From: CAWACP01 sp963832965
GTDB taxonomy: Bacteria > Acidobacteriota > Terriglobia > Bryobacterales > Bryobacteraceae
Reading direction: 5' to 3'
NCBI GenBank assembly: GCA_963832965.1
Contig: CAWHVW010000001.1
Span: 62,001 to 126,000, forward strand
DNA length: 64,000 nt
Of this stretch, positions 25,651-34,260 are shown piece by piece; position 1 is the first letter of the stretch, and every line of letters begins with the position of its first letter. The translations under genes were made by a program, and so were the position numbers. Below the pieces are notes generated by a model that saw nothing but the letters and a program-made list of their open reading frames with translations, searched no databases and was not told where the DNA came from.

Positions 25651-26688
25651 ATGGCGCAGAATCTTCGAGTTCTTATCACCGGAGGGGCTGGCTTCATCGG
25701 CTCGTGCTTCGTCCGGCGCAGTTCCGAAGTGGAACGCTTTTCCCGAATTGTCAACGTCGACAAGCTCACCTACGCGGGGAATCTCGAAAATGTACAGTCG
25801 GCGGCTTCCGATCCCAGGTATGTTTTCGTCCCCGCCGACATCACCGGCGAAAAGGCCATCGAGGACGTCTTCGCCGCGGAACGGCCCGATCTCGTTGTGC
25901 ACTTCGCGGCCGAATCGCACGTGGACCGCAGCATCCTTTCGCCCACGGCGGCCATCGACACCAACCTCCGCGGCACTTTCATATTGCTCGAAGCGGCCCG
26001 CCGCCATCACGTCGCCCGGTTCATCCACATCTCCACCGATGAAGTCTATGGCGACCTGGAGCCGCCGCACGAAGCCGACGAGGATTACCCGCTGCGCCCC
26101 AGCAGCCCCTATTCGGCTTCGAAAGCGGGATCGGATCTTCTGGCCTTGTCCTACCACCGCACGTGGGGACTGAACGTCACCGTCACCCGCGCCTCCAACA
26201 ACTACGGGCCATATCAGTTTCCCGAAAAGCTGATTCCCCTGATGATTTCCAACGCCATCGAGGGGAAACCCCTCCCTGTCTATGGCGACGGCCTGCAGGT
26301 GCGCGACTGGCTGCATGTGGAAGATCATGTGCGCGCCATCTTCGCCATCATCGAGAAGGGCCGCCCCGGGCAGATCTACAACATCGGCGGCAACCGCTCG
26401 CTGACCAACCGCACAGTCGTCGAGCAGATTCTGGCGGCGACCGGGCGCTCCACCGACCTGATTACGCCTGTAACCGACCGCCCCGGGCACGACCGCCGCT
26501 ATGCGCTCTCCAGCGCGAAACTGGAGCGTGAAACCGGCTGGGCGCCGCAAGTGAACTTCGAGGAAGGGCTGGCCGCGACAGTGGCGTGGTACCGCGACAA
26601 CCGCGCCTGGGTGGATCGCGTGAAATCCGGCGAATACCGCAACTGGTACGAGCGCAACTATGGTGCGCGCGAAGTAGTGCCGTCCTAG
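25651..26688 (+). CDS. rfbB: dTDP-glucose 4,6-dehydratase
   Basis: This 345-residue extended short-chain dehydrogenase has the NAD motif GGAGFIGS (11-18), DKLTYAGNLENV, HFAAESHVDRSI, the catalytic STDEVYGDL region and YSASKAGSD, then the PYQFPEKLIPL segment. All are typical of RmlB. It makes dTDP-4-keto-6-deoxyglucose, the first step towards rhamnose and other deoxysugars. No rmlA, rmlC or rmlD is next to it. Nearness to the flagellin island may be chance, or it may supply a 6-deoxy sugar for glycosylation. The start has only a distant GGAG. Confidence 0.93.
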   Translation: MAQNLRVLITGGAGFIGSCFVRRSSEVERFSRIVNVDKLTYAGNLENVQSAASDPRYVFVPADITGEKAIEDVFAAERPDLVVHFAAESHVDRSILSPTAAIDTNLRGTFILLEAARRHHVARFIHISTDEVYGDLEPPHEADEDYPLRPSSPYSASKAGSDLLALSYHRTWGLNVTVTRASNNYGPYQFPEKLIPLMISNAIEGKPLPVYGDGLQVRDWLHVEDHVRAIFAIIEKGRPGQIYNIGGNRSLTNRTVVEQILAATGRSTDLITPVTDRPGHDRRYALSSAKLERETGWAPQVNFEEGLAATVAWYRDNRAWVDRVKSGEYRNWYERNYGAREVVPS

Positions 26689-26690
26689 CC

Positions 26691-26749
26691 GTACGTTTCC
26701 GAGCCGCGCGTGTAAACAAGCAGTCTTCGGGCTTTTTCAATAACCTGCC
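26691..26749. repeat. Repeat family 3 copy A
   Basis: This stretch of about 59 bp begins TACGTTTCCGAGCCGCGCG, continues TGTAAACAAGC and ends CGGGCTTTTTCAATAACCTGC. A close copy in the same orientation lies at 28064-28122. The two copies flank the PA14 gene. Confidence 0.8.
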
Positions 26750-26758
26750 AGGGCCTGG

Positions 26759-27886
26759 TCAACCCGTGCGCGCCGGCTCGCCGCGAAACCGGATGGCCGC
26801 AAGAATGCCCAGCACCACGAAAAACACCAGAGCGGCAAGCTGAGCCTTCCGGAATGGCGGCTCGGACTGCGTGGGCGCAATCGCCGCCAGCGCGGGCACC
26901 TTCAGGAAAAGCTGCACAATCAGAACAAAGAAGTTCAAGTAGAGCGCGAGTACGGCGGTGATCGCGTAGGTCCGCCGCCAGCCGCCCGCCAGATGAAAAC
27001 GGTAGCGCGCGAGGATCGCCATGGTCAATACGATCAGGGACACGATGCCCACGCCATGCGAGGGCAGGAACCCGTGAAAAGGGAAAAGAAACCCGGTCAC
27101 GCTGGTGCCCACCGTGGTGATCAGAAACAGCGCGTTCCAGCCGCTCAACCGTTTCGAACCGATCATCGCAAACACCACCATAAAGCCCGAGCCGATCCCC
27201 ACCAGGCTCAAGGCGACGTGAAAGAGAGTGAACGCCTTCAGGGCCAGAATCGATGTCCGGCTGACGTCCGTCACCAGGCCGAGATCGCAGTTGGGAAATA
27301 GCGTTTCCGCGCCGTCCTTCGCCCTGCAATATAACTGCAAGGCCACCTGATAGCGCGGCCCCTGAAAATACTGGATGCGGATGGTGTGCTGCTGGTCATC
27401 GAGATCGACGCCGCCATTCGCCGACCGGGTGGAGTGGAGTCCGTCGTTGTCGATGATCAGCTTGTCGTCGACATAAAGTTTGGAACCGTCGTCGCTGACC
27501 AGCCGCAGCGCATAGTGGCCTTCGTGGTGCGCGCGAATGAGCCCGGTATATTCGATTGCGAACCACTCGAACCGGTTGGAGATGCCTGGAAAGCCCTCCT
27601 GCCAGTCTGTGGTGGGCACATCCAGTTCGCGGGCGTATATCGTCCCCACCGGGTGAAGCGAACTCAAGTCGGGCAACCGCGGGGTGCCCGCCGGCAGAAA
27701 GAAGATTTGCCCGCGCAGCGCGCCTTCCAGCCAGTCCTTATCGCCAAAATCTTTGGTGGATTGCCCCCGGCAGGCGACCGGCATCAAAACGGCCGCAAGG
27801 AGCGCCGGAACGACGCAGAATCCCGCAGTTTGACAGCGCCGTCCAATAGCGGCGCCAGTGCAACCAGCTTCACGCGTGTCGGTCAT
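26759..27886 (-). CDS. PA14-domain membrane protein
   Basis: This 375-residue protein has an N-terminal hydrophobic signal (about 22-40), then a PA14-like beta-barrel domain (about 52-190; WFAIEYTGLIRAHHEGHYALRLVSDDGSKLYVDD is characteristic), and five C-terminal membrane segments (about 220-370). PA14 domains usually bind carbohydrate, so the exported domain may sense or bind glycans while the membrane part anchors it. No enzyme motif is seen. GGAGG lies 5 bp before the ATG. It is a single gene between two direct repeats of family 3. Confidence 0.75.
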   Translation of the reverse strand: MTDTREAGCTGAAIGRRCQTAGFCVVPALLAAVLMPVACRGQSTKDFGDKDWLEGALRGQIFFLPAGTPRLPDLSSLHPVGTIYARELDVPTTDWQEGFPGISNRFEWFAIEYTGLIRAHHEGHYALRLVSDDGSKLYVDDKLIIDNDGLHSTRSANGGVDLDDQQHTIRIQYFQGPRYQVALQLYCRAKDGAETLFPNCDLGLVTDVSRTSILALKAFTLFHVALSLVGIGSGFMVVFAMIGSKRLSGWNALFLITTVGTSVTGFLFPFHGFLPSHGVGIVSLIVLTMAILARYRFHLAGGWRRTYAITAVLALYLNFFVLIVQLFLKVPALAAIAPTQSEPPFRKAQLAALVFFVVLGILAAIRFRGEPARTG

Positions 27887-28017
27887 TTACGCCTCCGCGG
27901 ACTCCTGAGTATACAGGGTTCCGTCCGCACCCGGGGCCTCGCAATTCGCCGAAGCCGTCCCTGTGAACCAGCGGTCGTCTGAGCGCCTGGCAGGATGCTG
28001 AAAAAGGCTATCTGGTC

Positions 28018-28046
28018 CCCGCTCCGTCACCGTCGCGGTTCGGTAA
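28018..28046. repeat. Repeat family 2 copy, reverse orientation
   Basis: CCGCTCCGTCACCGTCGCGG followed by TTCGGTAA is the reverse complement of the family 2 core including its TTACCGAACC prefix. Confidence 0.75.
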
Positions 28047-28063
28047 CCACCTGCAAACACGTA

Positions 28064-28122
28064 GCTACGTTTCCGAGCCGCGCGTGTAAACAAGCGGTTT
28101 TCGGGCTTTTTCAGCAGCCTGC
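28064..28122. repeat. Repeat family 3 copy B
   Basis: This is a near-identical direct copy of 26691-26749, differing mainly in CAAGCGGTTTTCGG for CAAGCAGTCTTCGG and CAGCAGCC for CAATAACC. The pair brackets the PA14 gene. Confidence 0.8.
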
Positions 28123-28212
28123 TGGAGGTAACGACGGGTAAGCGAAGTGCCGCCGTGCCGTCTCGGGGCAGAGGGTTTCCAGTCTTGGTATTCTGGCAAC
28201 TGCTGAGACCCA

Positions 28213-28503
28213 ATGACCCTGCAGGAACTCCGGACCACCAGGCGGGATGAGATCCTTCGCATTGCATCGAGGCGGGGGGCGCGAAACATTCGCGTTTTCG
28301 GCTCCGTCGCGCGGGGCGAGAGCGATGGGGCCAGCGACGTCGATTTTCTTGTGGATATGGAACCCGGCCGCAGCTTGTTTGACCTCAGCGGTTTGTTGAT
28401 TGATCTCGAGGCCGCGCTGCAAACCGGGGTGGATGTCGTTACCGAACGAGGCTTGCGCGAGCGGATACGGGAGCGGGTGCTTCGAGAGGCAGTTCCGTTG
28501 TGA
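28213..28503 (+). CDS. mntA: MntA-like minimal nucleotidyltransferase (antitoxin)
   Basis: This 96-residue protein has the minimal nucleotidyltransferase signature GSVARGESDGASDVDFLV (GS-x10-DxD) and a third acidic position in TGVDVVTERG. In MntA-HepT systems this enzyme transfers AMP groups to the HEPN toxin and silences it. The downstream hepT overlaps the stop in a GTGA, the usual arrangement, but is broken here. This gene itself looks intact. Confidence 0.85.
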   Translation: MTLQELRTTRRDEILRIASRRGARNIRVFGSVARGESDGASDVDFLVDMEPGRSLFDLSGLLIDLEAALQTGVDVVTERGLRERIRERVLREAVPL

Positions 28504-28808
28504 GAGACGACCGGGAGCGGCTCAGGGACATCCTTGAAAGCAATTGAGCGAATCGAGAAGCACGCCGTCAGGGGACGCGCGGCTCTTGAAAGCGAGGAAC
28601 TCCTGCAGACCTGGGTCGTGCATTGTCCCCGGACTTCCGGATGGGACATCCCGATGAGGTGTGGGTCCTCGCCGCCGGGCTCAGAAATGTGATCGTGCAC
28701 GAGTACTTTGGTGTGGACCTGGAGGTTGTCTGGCGAGTGATCGAGCATGATCTCCCGGCACTCAAACGTCGGGTGCAGGAAATCCTCGCATTGGAAGGTC
28801 AGATCTAA
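28500..28808 (+). pseudogene. hepT: Decayed HepT (HEPN) toxin gene
   Basis: A HepT reading can be followed in three pieces: VRDDRERLRDILE from GTG 28500; then, after one extra base near 28545, IERIEKHAVRGRAALESEELLQTWVVH; then, after a deletion and second frame change near 28624, LSPDFRMGHPDEV through to RNVIVHEYFGVDLEVVWRVIEH. The region normally joining VVH to LSPDF in this family is missing, about ten residues. The RX4H catalytic motif (RNVIVH) survives. The toxin cannot be made in one frame. Sequencing error could explain one shift but hardly both. Confidence 0.8.
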
Positions 28809-28858
28809 CCCGCTCCACTGCAGCCGTGAGGTCCTTTGGGACACCCCTGCTTTCGTAG

Positions 28859-31800
28859 TCAGTTCAGCGCCGGCCTTGCCCCAATCTGCCGCAGACACCG
28901 GTCAATCCACAGCGCCGTCACCTTCTCCGAAACCCCCTGCTGGGAAAGCCGGGACCGTAGCGTGGGCCAGTCCACCATATCCAGGCCCTGGTCCTGATTG
29001 AAGCAACTGAACACCACCGTCTCTTCGCCCGTCTTAGGGTCCTTGTGGAGTTGCAAACACTGCGCGCAAATCTCCTTCATCATGCACTGCATCGGAGAGT
29101 TGATGCTGCCAATGCCCTTATGGCTGGGCTTCAGCAACGGAGCAAGCACGCCGTGCCGGGCCCGCGCCACCGCGCCCATCATGCCATCCGATCCGATGGC
29201 GATCACCCGGTCCACCGTGTCCAGCCGAATCTCCGGCTCACCCAGCTTGCCGGTGGCATAGTTCACCATCGCGTCCACGATGTTGCCCACGTAAGTGCGG
29301 TCCTGCGGGCGGTCCGGCACGAAACCGGGCGCCTCGTCGCAACACCACACCACCACATCGGCGGCGCGCTTGATCTCGTCGATCTTATAGCGGTCCACCA
29401 CCTTCTTATACCCGGCGAAGTACACCACCTTCGACCCGTTGGCCCGCAACGTCTGTCCGATGGAGAACAGCACCGCGTTGCCCAGTCCGCCCCCGGCCAA
29501 CAGCACCGCCTCATCCCCGGGCGTCTCCGTGGGCGTGCCGGTGGGGCCCATCAGGATCACCGGTTCGCCCTTCTTCAGAATGGCGCACAGGTCCGACGAG
29601 CCGCCCATTTCCAGCACGATCACCGAAAGCAGGCCCTGCTCGCGATCCACCGACGCGCCCGTCAGCGCGATGCCCTCCATGCCGAGAATGGTGCCATTGG
29701 CGCGCGGCGCCAGCGATTCGTAATTTTGCAATCGATAAAACTGCCCGGGATGAAACGCGCGCGCGGCGATGGGCGCATGCACAATCACCTCAATAATGTT
29801 CGGCGTGAGCCGGACCACTTCGTGCACCACCGCGCGCAGCTCGTTGTTCAAACCGTCCAGCAGTTCGCCGGGCGCCGGGGCCGTGGGAGCGCGCTTCGCC
29901 AGCGTCCGCGAAATCACCGGGTAGCCCACCTTGGCACTGGCCATGGCCTTCACCACATTGCCCAGGAATGAAGGATGCAGATCGCCGAAAAAGCTCATGG
30001 CGCGGCCATCGGGGCGCAGGTTCATGAGCACCTGCACTTTGGAAGGCTTCACCACGCGCTCCGGCCGCACCGGATTGCCGTCCTCATCCACGGCGCGGAA
30101 GTGCTTCCCGTCCACCACCACATTGTCCGGGTCCTCGCGGGCCAGCACGGTATTCGGCTGCGTACCCGCGGCCACAATGATGCTGCGCGCGGGTATGGTC
30201 GCGTGCTCTCCCGTGGGCGCCAGCTTGCCCGTAGCCTCGTCGAAGCGCGTCTTGCCTACGGTCAAGCCCTTCGCCGCGCCGTACTCGTCCACTTCCACGG
30301 CTTCCGGGGTCAGGCATTCGGCGAACTTCACGCCTTCCTCCATGGCCTTGGCCACTTCTTCGTGGTTCAGCGTGTAGCTGGGCGCGTCAATCAGGCGCCG
30401 CCGATAGGCCAGCGTGGAACCGCCCCAGGAATTCAGCAGGCCAATCAGATTGGGATCGCGATCCTCCCGCGCTGCCGCTTCGCGCTCGGCGCGGATGGCT
30501 CGCGCGTGCGCCAGAAACTCCTCGCCAATCTCCGTCTCTTCCCTGGTCCAGCGGGCGCGTACGACAGCCTCGCCGCGTTCCGCCGCCAGCGTTTCGTAGC
30601 GCTTCAGAAACTTCTCCACCTGGACGACGTAATATGCCAAAGACTCGGTAGCCGTATCGATAGCCGTCAACCCGCCCCCGATCACCACGATGGGCATGCG
30701 GATCTGCAGGTTCGCGATGGAGGCTTCCTTGGCCGCCCCGGTGAGTTGCAGCGCCATCAGGAAATCGGAAGCCTGGCGCACGCCGCGCGCCAGATTGTTC
30801 TTCATCGGGATCACCGTGGGTTTGCCCGCGCCCGCGCACAGCGCGATGTGGTCGAAGCCAAGAGCAAACGCGCTGTCAACGGTCAGCGTGCCCCCAAACC
30901 GTACCCCGCCGAACATGCGCAGTTGCCGCCGCCGCTCCAGCATCAGCCGGATGACCTTGAGAAAGTTCTTGTCCCAGCGGACGGTAATGCCATACTCGGC
31001 CACGCCCCCGAAACCCGCCATCACCCGGCTGTTGAGCGATTCGTAAATCTCATTCAGATCGCGGATGGCCCGGAACGGAACCCGCTCGCCGGTCGGCGCC
31101 ACACCCCCCAGTTCCCGCGGCAACGGCTCCAGCTTCAGCCCGTCCACGGCCACCACGGCATGCCCGTCGTTCATCAGATGATGCGCCAGGCTGTACCCGG
31201 CCGGCCCCAGCCCCACCACCAGCACCTTGTATCCCGATTCCGCCTTCGGCAGCGGCCGCTCGAAATTCAAAGGATTCCAGCGCGAGAGCAGGCTGTAGAT
31301 CTCGAAACCCCACGGCAGTTCCAGGACGTCCTTCAGCGTGCGCGTTTCCGCCTGCGGAATGTCCACGGGATCCTGCTTCTGAAACACGCAGGCCTTCATG
31401 CAGTCATTGCAGATGCGGTGTCCGGTGCCCGCGCAGAGCGGATTGTCGATGGCCACGATGGCCAGCGCGCCAATGCTGTTGCCTTGCAGCTTCGCCGTGT
31501 GCATCTCGGAGATTTTTTCGTCCAGCGGGCACCCCGCCAGGGTCACTCCGAACACGCTCTTCTTGAACTCGCCCGTTTTCTCTTTGAGCCCGGTGCGGCA
31601 GGAATCCTTCGCCTGATTGTGGCAGTGGATGCAGTAGTTGGCCTGGTCGAGCGCCCCCAGCAGGTCCATGCCTTTATCGGTCAGGTGGAAAGCCTCGCGA
31701 TGGCGCGCGTGTTCGGCGCCCAGCCGCATCTTGGTCACGCCGTCTTCGACGAAGGTTTCCACCGGCACCAAGTGATACGGGTCGATCTTCGAAGGAGCTT

Positions 31801-32368
31801 TGAACAGGGTGGTGCCGCGATGCTTGTGCCTTCCCTCCGGCGCAAGCGTGGCCCAGGCGGCATACTGGGCGCCTTTGGCGATAGCGGCTGCGTGTTCCGC
31901 CTCGGCGTTCATCCAGGCGTACACGTTTTGCGCGAAGCTGTCATCCGTCACCGGCTCGCCGAACAACGCTTCCAGCTCGGCCGCCAGCCCCGCGCCATCC
32001 AGCAGGCAGCACTTCTCCACGGTCATGCCGGTGAGCGCCTTCTTGTGGATGAACTTGCGCTTCACCACATACTTGGCCGTGAGTGCCGAGTGCTTCGCCT
32101 GCAGTTCCCGCAACTCGGCGGCGATGCCGAATAAGTCGCCCATGAAATCGTCCAGGTGCGGGGCGAGCGCGATGATCAGCTCCGACGCCTCTTTCAGCTC
32201 CAGATGCGCGCCCGCGCGGGCAGCCATGAGCTTATTGAAGAGCTCCACGTCGCTGTCCCGGAGGTAATCGGCAAAGGCCCGGTCCACGCGGACAAGTCCC
32301 TCGCGTTCGTACAGATCTTCAAAGGAAAGACCGTACTTGAGATGCAGCAGTTCCGAAGTAACAACCAT
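28859..32368 (-). CDS. Large Fe-S flavoprotein: GltD/NfnB-like oxidoreductase fused to a PyrK/NfnA-like reductase
   Basis: The protein has 1169 residues. About 1-235 is an unassigned helical domain. A Cys-rich part follows (C246, C249, C257, C280, C312, C320, C323, C327), likely two Fe-S clusters as in the GltD/NfnB N-terminus. About 380-860 is an FAD/NAD(P) oxidoreductase (VLVVGLGPAGYSLAHHL, VVIGGGLTAIDTATES, IIVAAGTQPNT). About 870-1169 is a ferredoxin-reductase/PyrK-like module (AFHPGQFYRL, LLAGGGLGNAVLFS) with a final four-Cys motif (CMMKEICAQC and FSCFN). NADPH-dependent electron transfer, perhaps with ferredoxin, is inferred. It stands alone and converges on hepT. Confidence 0.82.
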   Translation of the reverse strand: MVVTSELLHLKYGLSFEDLYEREGLVRVDRAFADYLRDSDVELFNKLMAARAGAHLELKEASELIIALAPHLDDFMGDLFGIAAELRELQAKHSALTAKYVVKRKFIHKKALTGMTVEKCCLLDGAGLAAELEALFGEPVTDDSFAQNVYAWMNAEAEHAAAIAKGAQYAAWATLAPEGRHKHRGTTLFKAPSKIDPYHLVPVETFVEDGVTKMRLGAEHARHREAFHLTDKGMDLLGALDQANYCIHCHNQAKDSCRTGLKEKTGEFKKSVFGVTLAGCPLDEKISEMHTAKLQGNSIGALAIVAIDNPLCAGTGHRICNDCMKACVFQKQDPVDIPQAETRTLKDVLELPWGFEIYSLLSRWNPLNFERPLPKAESGYKVLVVGLGPAGYSLAHHLMNDGHAVVAVDGLKLEPLPRELGGVAPTGERVPFRAIRDLNEIYESLNSRVMAGFGGVAEYGITVRWDKNFLKVIRLMLERRRQLRMFGGVRFGGTLTVDSAFALGFDHIALCAGAGKPTVIPMKNNLARGVRQASDFLMALQLTGAAKEASIANLQIRMPIVVIGGGLTAIDTATESLAYYVVQVEKFLKRYETLAAERGEAVVRARWTREETEIGEEFLAHARAIRAEREAAAREDRDPNLIGLLNSWGGSTLAYRRRLIDAPSYTLNHEEVAKAMEEGVKFAECLTPEAVEVDEYGAAKGLTVGKTRFDEATGKLAPTGEHATIPARSIIVAAGTQPNTVLAREDPDNVVVDGKHFRAVDEDGNPVRPERVVKPSKVQVLMNLRPDGRAMSFFGDLHPSFLGNVVKAMASAKVGYPVISRTLAKRAPTAPAPGELLDGLNNELRAVVHEVVRLTPNIIEVIVHAPIAARAFHPGQFYRLQNYESLAPRANGTILGMEGIALTGASVDREQGLLSVIVLEMGGSSDLCAILKKGEPVILMGPTGTPTETPGDEAVLLAGGGLGNAVLFSIGQTLRANGSKVVYFAGYKKVVDRYKIDEIKRAADVVVWCCDEAPGFVPDRPQDRTYVGNIVDAMVNYATGKLGEPEIRLDTVDRVIAIGSDGMMGAVARARHGVLAPLLKPSHKGIGSINSPMQCMMKEICAQCLQLHKDPKTGEETVVFSCFNQDQGLDMVDWPTLRSRLSQQGVSEKVTALWIDRCLRQIGARPALN

Positions 32369-32516
32369 TGGCGGACCCTGATTCGGGGCGATTTATCGCC
32401 TCCATGTTATCAGCACGGGAGCGGCGCCGGGGAGCATTCCACAACATACCCGGCCAATAACGTTGGAACAACCCGGCCCGTTATGCGTCACCATATAGGT
32501 ATGGGGGTTTGGTTGT

Positions 32517-33521
32517 ATGGGGGATACGGAGGATCGGAAGATTGTACCCGACGTGATCACCGCGGTCGCGAAGGGGGCCGGAGCGGTAGTAGCCGGCGGC
32601 GCGGGTCTCGGCGGCGCCTGGCTCGCCTATAGCGCGCTGTTCGTCAACCACAAATTGCCGCTGCCCGACGCGATTGGCGCGCGGCGGCACAGGTTCCCCA
32701 GCTCCAGCGGCGGGCTGGTGAGCTGGTATGGCGACGAAGCCGGCCACGGGCGGCCGCTGGTGCTGGTGCATGGCGTCAATGCGTACGCGTCCGCGCATGA
32801 GGTGCGTCCCCTGTTCGAGCACTTCCGCGGAGACCGCCCCGTCTACGCCATCGATCTGCCCGGATTCGGCTTTTCCGAGCGCACCGACCGCGTGTACTAT
32901 CCCGAGCTCTACGCGGACACGCTGATCGAGTGGATCGAAACATACCTGCCCGACGCGCCGCAGCCGGTGGACCTGGCCGCTCTTTCGCTCTCCTGCGAAT
33001 TCGCCGCCATCGCCGCTTCCGCGCGCCCGGACCTCTTTCATTCGCTCACCTTCATCTCTCCCACCGGCCTTGCCGAAACCGGCCAGGCTGTTCCATCCGA
33101 CCAGATTCTGCGGCTGAGTTCCGTAGCCGTGTGGAGCCAGGCGTTCTACGATCTGCTCACCACCCGGGCCAGCATCCGCCATTCTCTGCGGAAATCTTTT
33201 GGGAGCGAGCCGGACGAGGCCGTGGTCCATTACGCGTACCTGACGTCGCACCAGCCCGGCGCGCGCTTCGCGCCGCTGCATTACCTCAGCGGACACCTCT
33301 CCACCCGCGAAGTGCACGAATTCTACCGCGCGTTGAAGGTGCCCGTCCTGATGCTCGCGGACGAAGACGCCATGCCCGGACCCGAAGTGTTCCCGGACTG
33401 GCGCGTGGCCAGCGTTCCCGGCACGAAGAGCCTGCCCCATTTCGAGGACATCATAGCCACGCTGCTCTTGATGGGCGATTTCTGGGAGCGCCTGCCGTCG
33501 CCCGCGCCGATCGAGGGATAG
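32517..33521 (+). CDS. Alpha/beta hydrolase with unusual nucleophile elbow
   Basis: This 334-residue alpha/beta-hydrolase-fold protein has a hydrophobic N-terminal segment (about 17-42) that may anchor it in the membrane. The oxyanion motif is LVLVHGVNA (82-90) and AIDLPGFGFS follows. The nucleophile elbow reads LAALSLSCEF, so Ser157 sits in A-L-S-L-S instead of GxSxG. The acid is probably in LADEDAMPG and the His in SLPHFED. Substrate unknown. It is divergent from the flavoprotein gene, with a 148-bp gap. Confidence 0.8.
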   Translation: MGDTEDRKIVPDVITAVAKGAGAVVAGGAGLGGAWLAYSALFVNHKLPLPDAIGARRHRFPSSSGGLVSWYGDEAGHGRPLVLVHGVNAYASAHEVRPLFEHFRGDRPVYAIDLPGFGFSERTDRVYYPELYADTLIEWIETYLPDAPQPVDLAALSLSCEFAAIAASARPDLFHSLTFISPTGLAETGQAVPSDQILRLSSVAVWSQAFYDLLTTRASIRHSLRKSFGSEPDEAVVHYAYLTSHQPGARFAPLHYLSGHLSTREVHEFYRALKVPVLMLADEDAMPGPEVFPDWRVASVPGTKSLPHFEDIIATLLLMGDFWERLPSPAPIEG

Positions 33522-33525
33522 CGCC

Positions 33526-34110
33526 CTGTTTACCATCCGGCGGCCCGACGAGGCGCAAGTGCGAGCGGCGCTCCATCGCGCCGCCGAGCGTCCCTTGTCG
33601 TACAGCAATGCCGGCTTAACCCGGGAAACTTGTCCACCGGGCTGGAATGCAGACGTCCATCGCGTCCAGCTTGGATTCGGAGATTCGTGCTTCGTTGCGG
33701 CAAGGGAAGCCCTGCGCAGCTGGCGCATGTTCGGCTTTTCATGGCTTCACATTTTCCCGTTCGAGCCTCAAATTCGTGAGGGAGAGCAGGTGGCGGTTGT
33801 AGTTGCGCACCTCGGCTTCTGGTCGGTGAATGTCGACCGAATCGTTTACGTGATCGACGAAGCGGATCAGTTCGGGTTCGCATACGGCACAGCCCGCGAA
33901 CACGCCGAGACCGGCGAGGAGCGGTTCCGCGTCCTGCGCGATCCCAGAGACGATTCGGTCTGGTACGAGATCGCCGCGTACTCAAAGCCGCGCCATGCGC
34001 TGGCGAGACTCGGCCGGCCGTTCACTCGGGCGTTGCAGAAGCGATTCGCGCGCGATTCCCTCGCGGCGATGAAGTGCTGGACCGGCGCTCAGGACTCGTC
34101 GCGAAGTTGA
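33526..34110 (+). CDS. DUF1990 family protein
   Basis: The sequence VQLGFGDSCFVAAREALRSWRMFGFSWLHIF with VVAHLGFWSVNVDRIVYVID and YGTAREHAETGEERF matches DUF1990, a family of unknown function. The first clear start is GTG 33559 (183 residues), but the frame is open upstream and encodes FTIRRPDEAQ right after CTG 33526, which fits the family N-terminus. The start given is therefore CTG 33526, an inference. The gene lies a few bases after the hydrolase and is probably cotranscribed with it. Confidence 0.75.
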   Translation: MFTIRRPDEAQVRAALHRAAERPLSYSNAGLTRETCPPGWNADVHRVQLGFGDSCFVAAREALRSWRMFGFSWLHIFPFEPQIREGEQVAVVVAHLGFWSVNVDRIVYVIDEADQFGFAYGTAREHAETGEERFRVLRDPRDDSVWYEIAAYSKPRHALARLGRPFTRALQKRFARDSLAAMKCWTGAQDSSRS

Positions 34111-34260
34111 TTTACCAGTTTCAAGTCAGGCTTCCGCGCTCCAGACCGAGGCGCCAGCAGCGGGACGCCGTTCCGTAACTTGAGGGGTGTGCGCACGCCG
34201 AATTGTAGCATCAGAGGCCGCTACAGTTCTCCCGCCGACTTGTCGAATCTTCCGATGTAG

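Larger units (their letters stand above)
27887..28212. other. Gene-free gap of 326 bp made largely of repeats
   Basis: No credible gene is seen. The gap holds a reversed family 2 copy (28018-28046) followed 18 bp later by family 3 copy B (28064-28122), together with short sequences such as GCTGAAAAAGGC that look like further family 3 pieces in reverse. Confidence 0.6.

Noticed and set aside
25651..26688. RfbB as the missing 4,6-dehydratase of the nonulosonate pathway
   Set aside because: The motifs fit dTDP-glucose dehydratase; there is no sequence reason to assign it to UDP- or GDP-GlcNAc.
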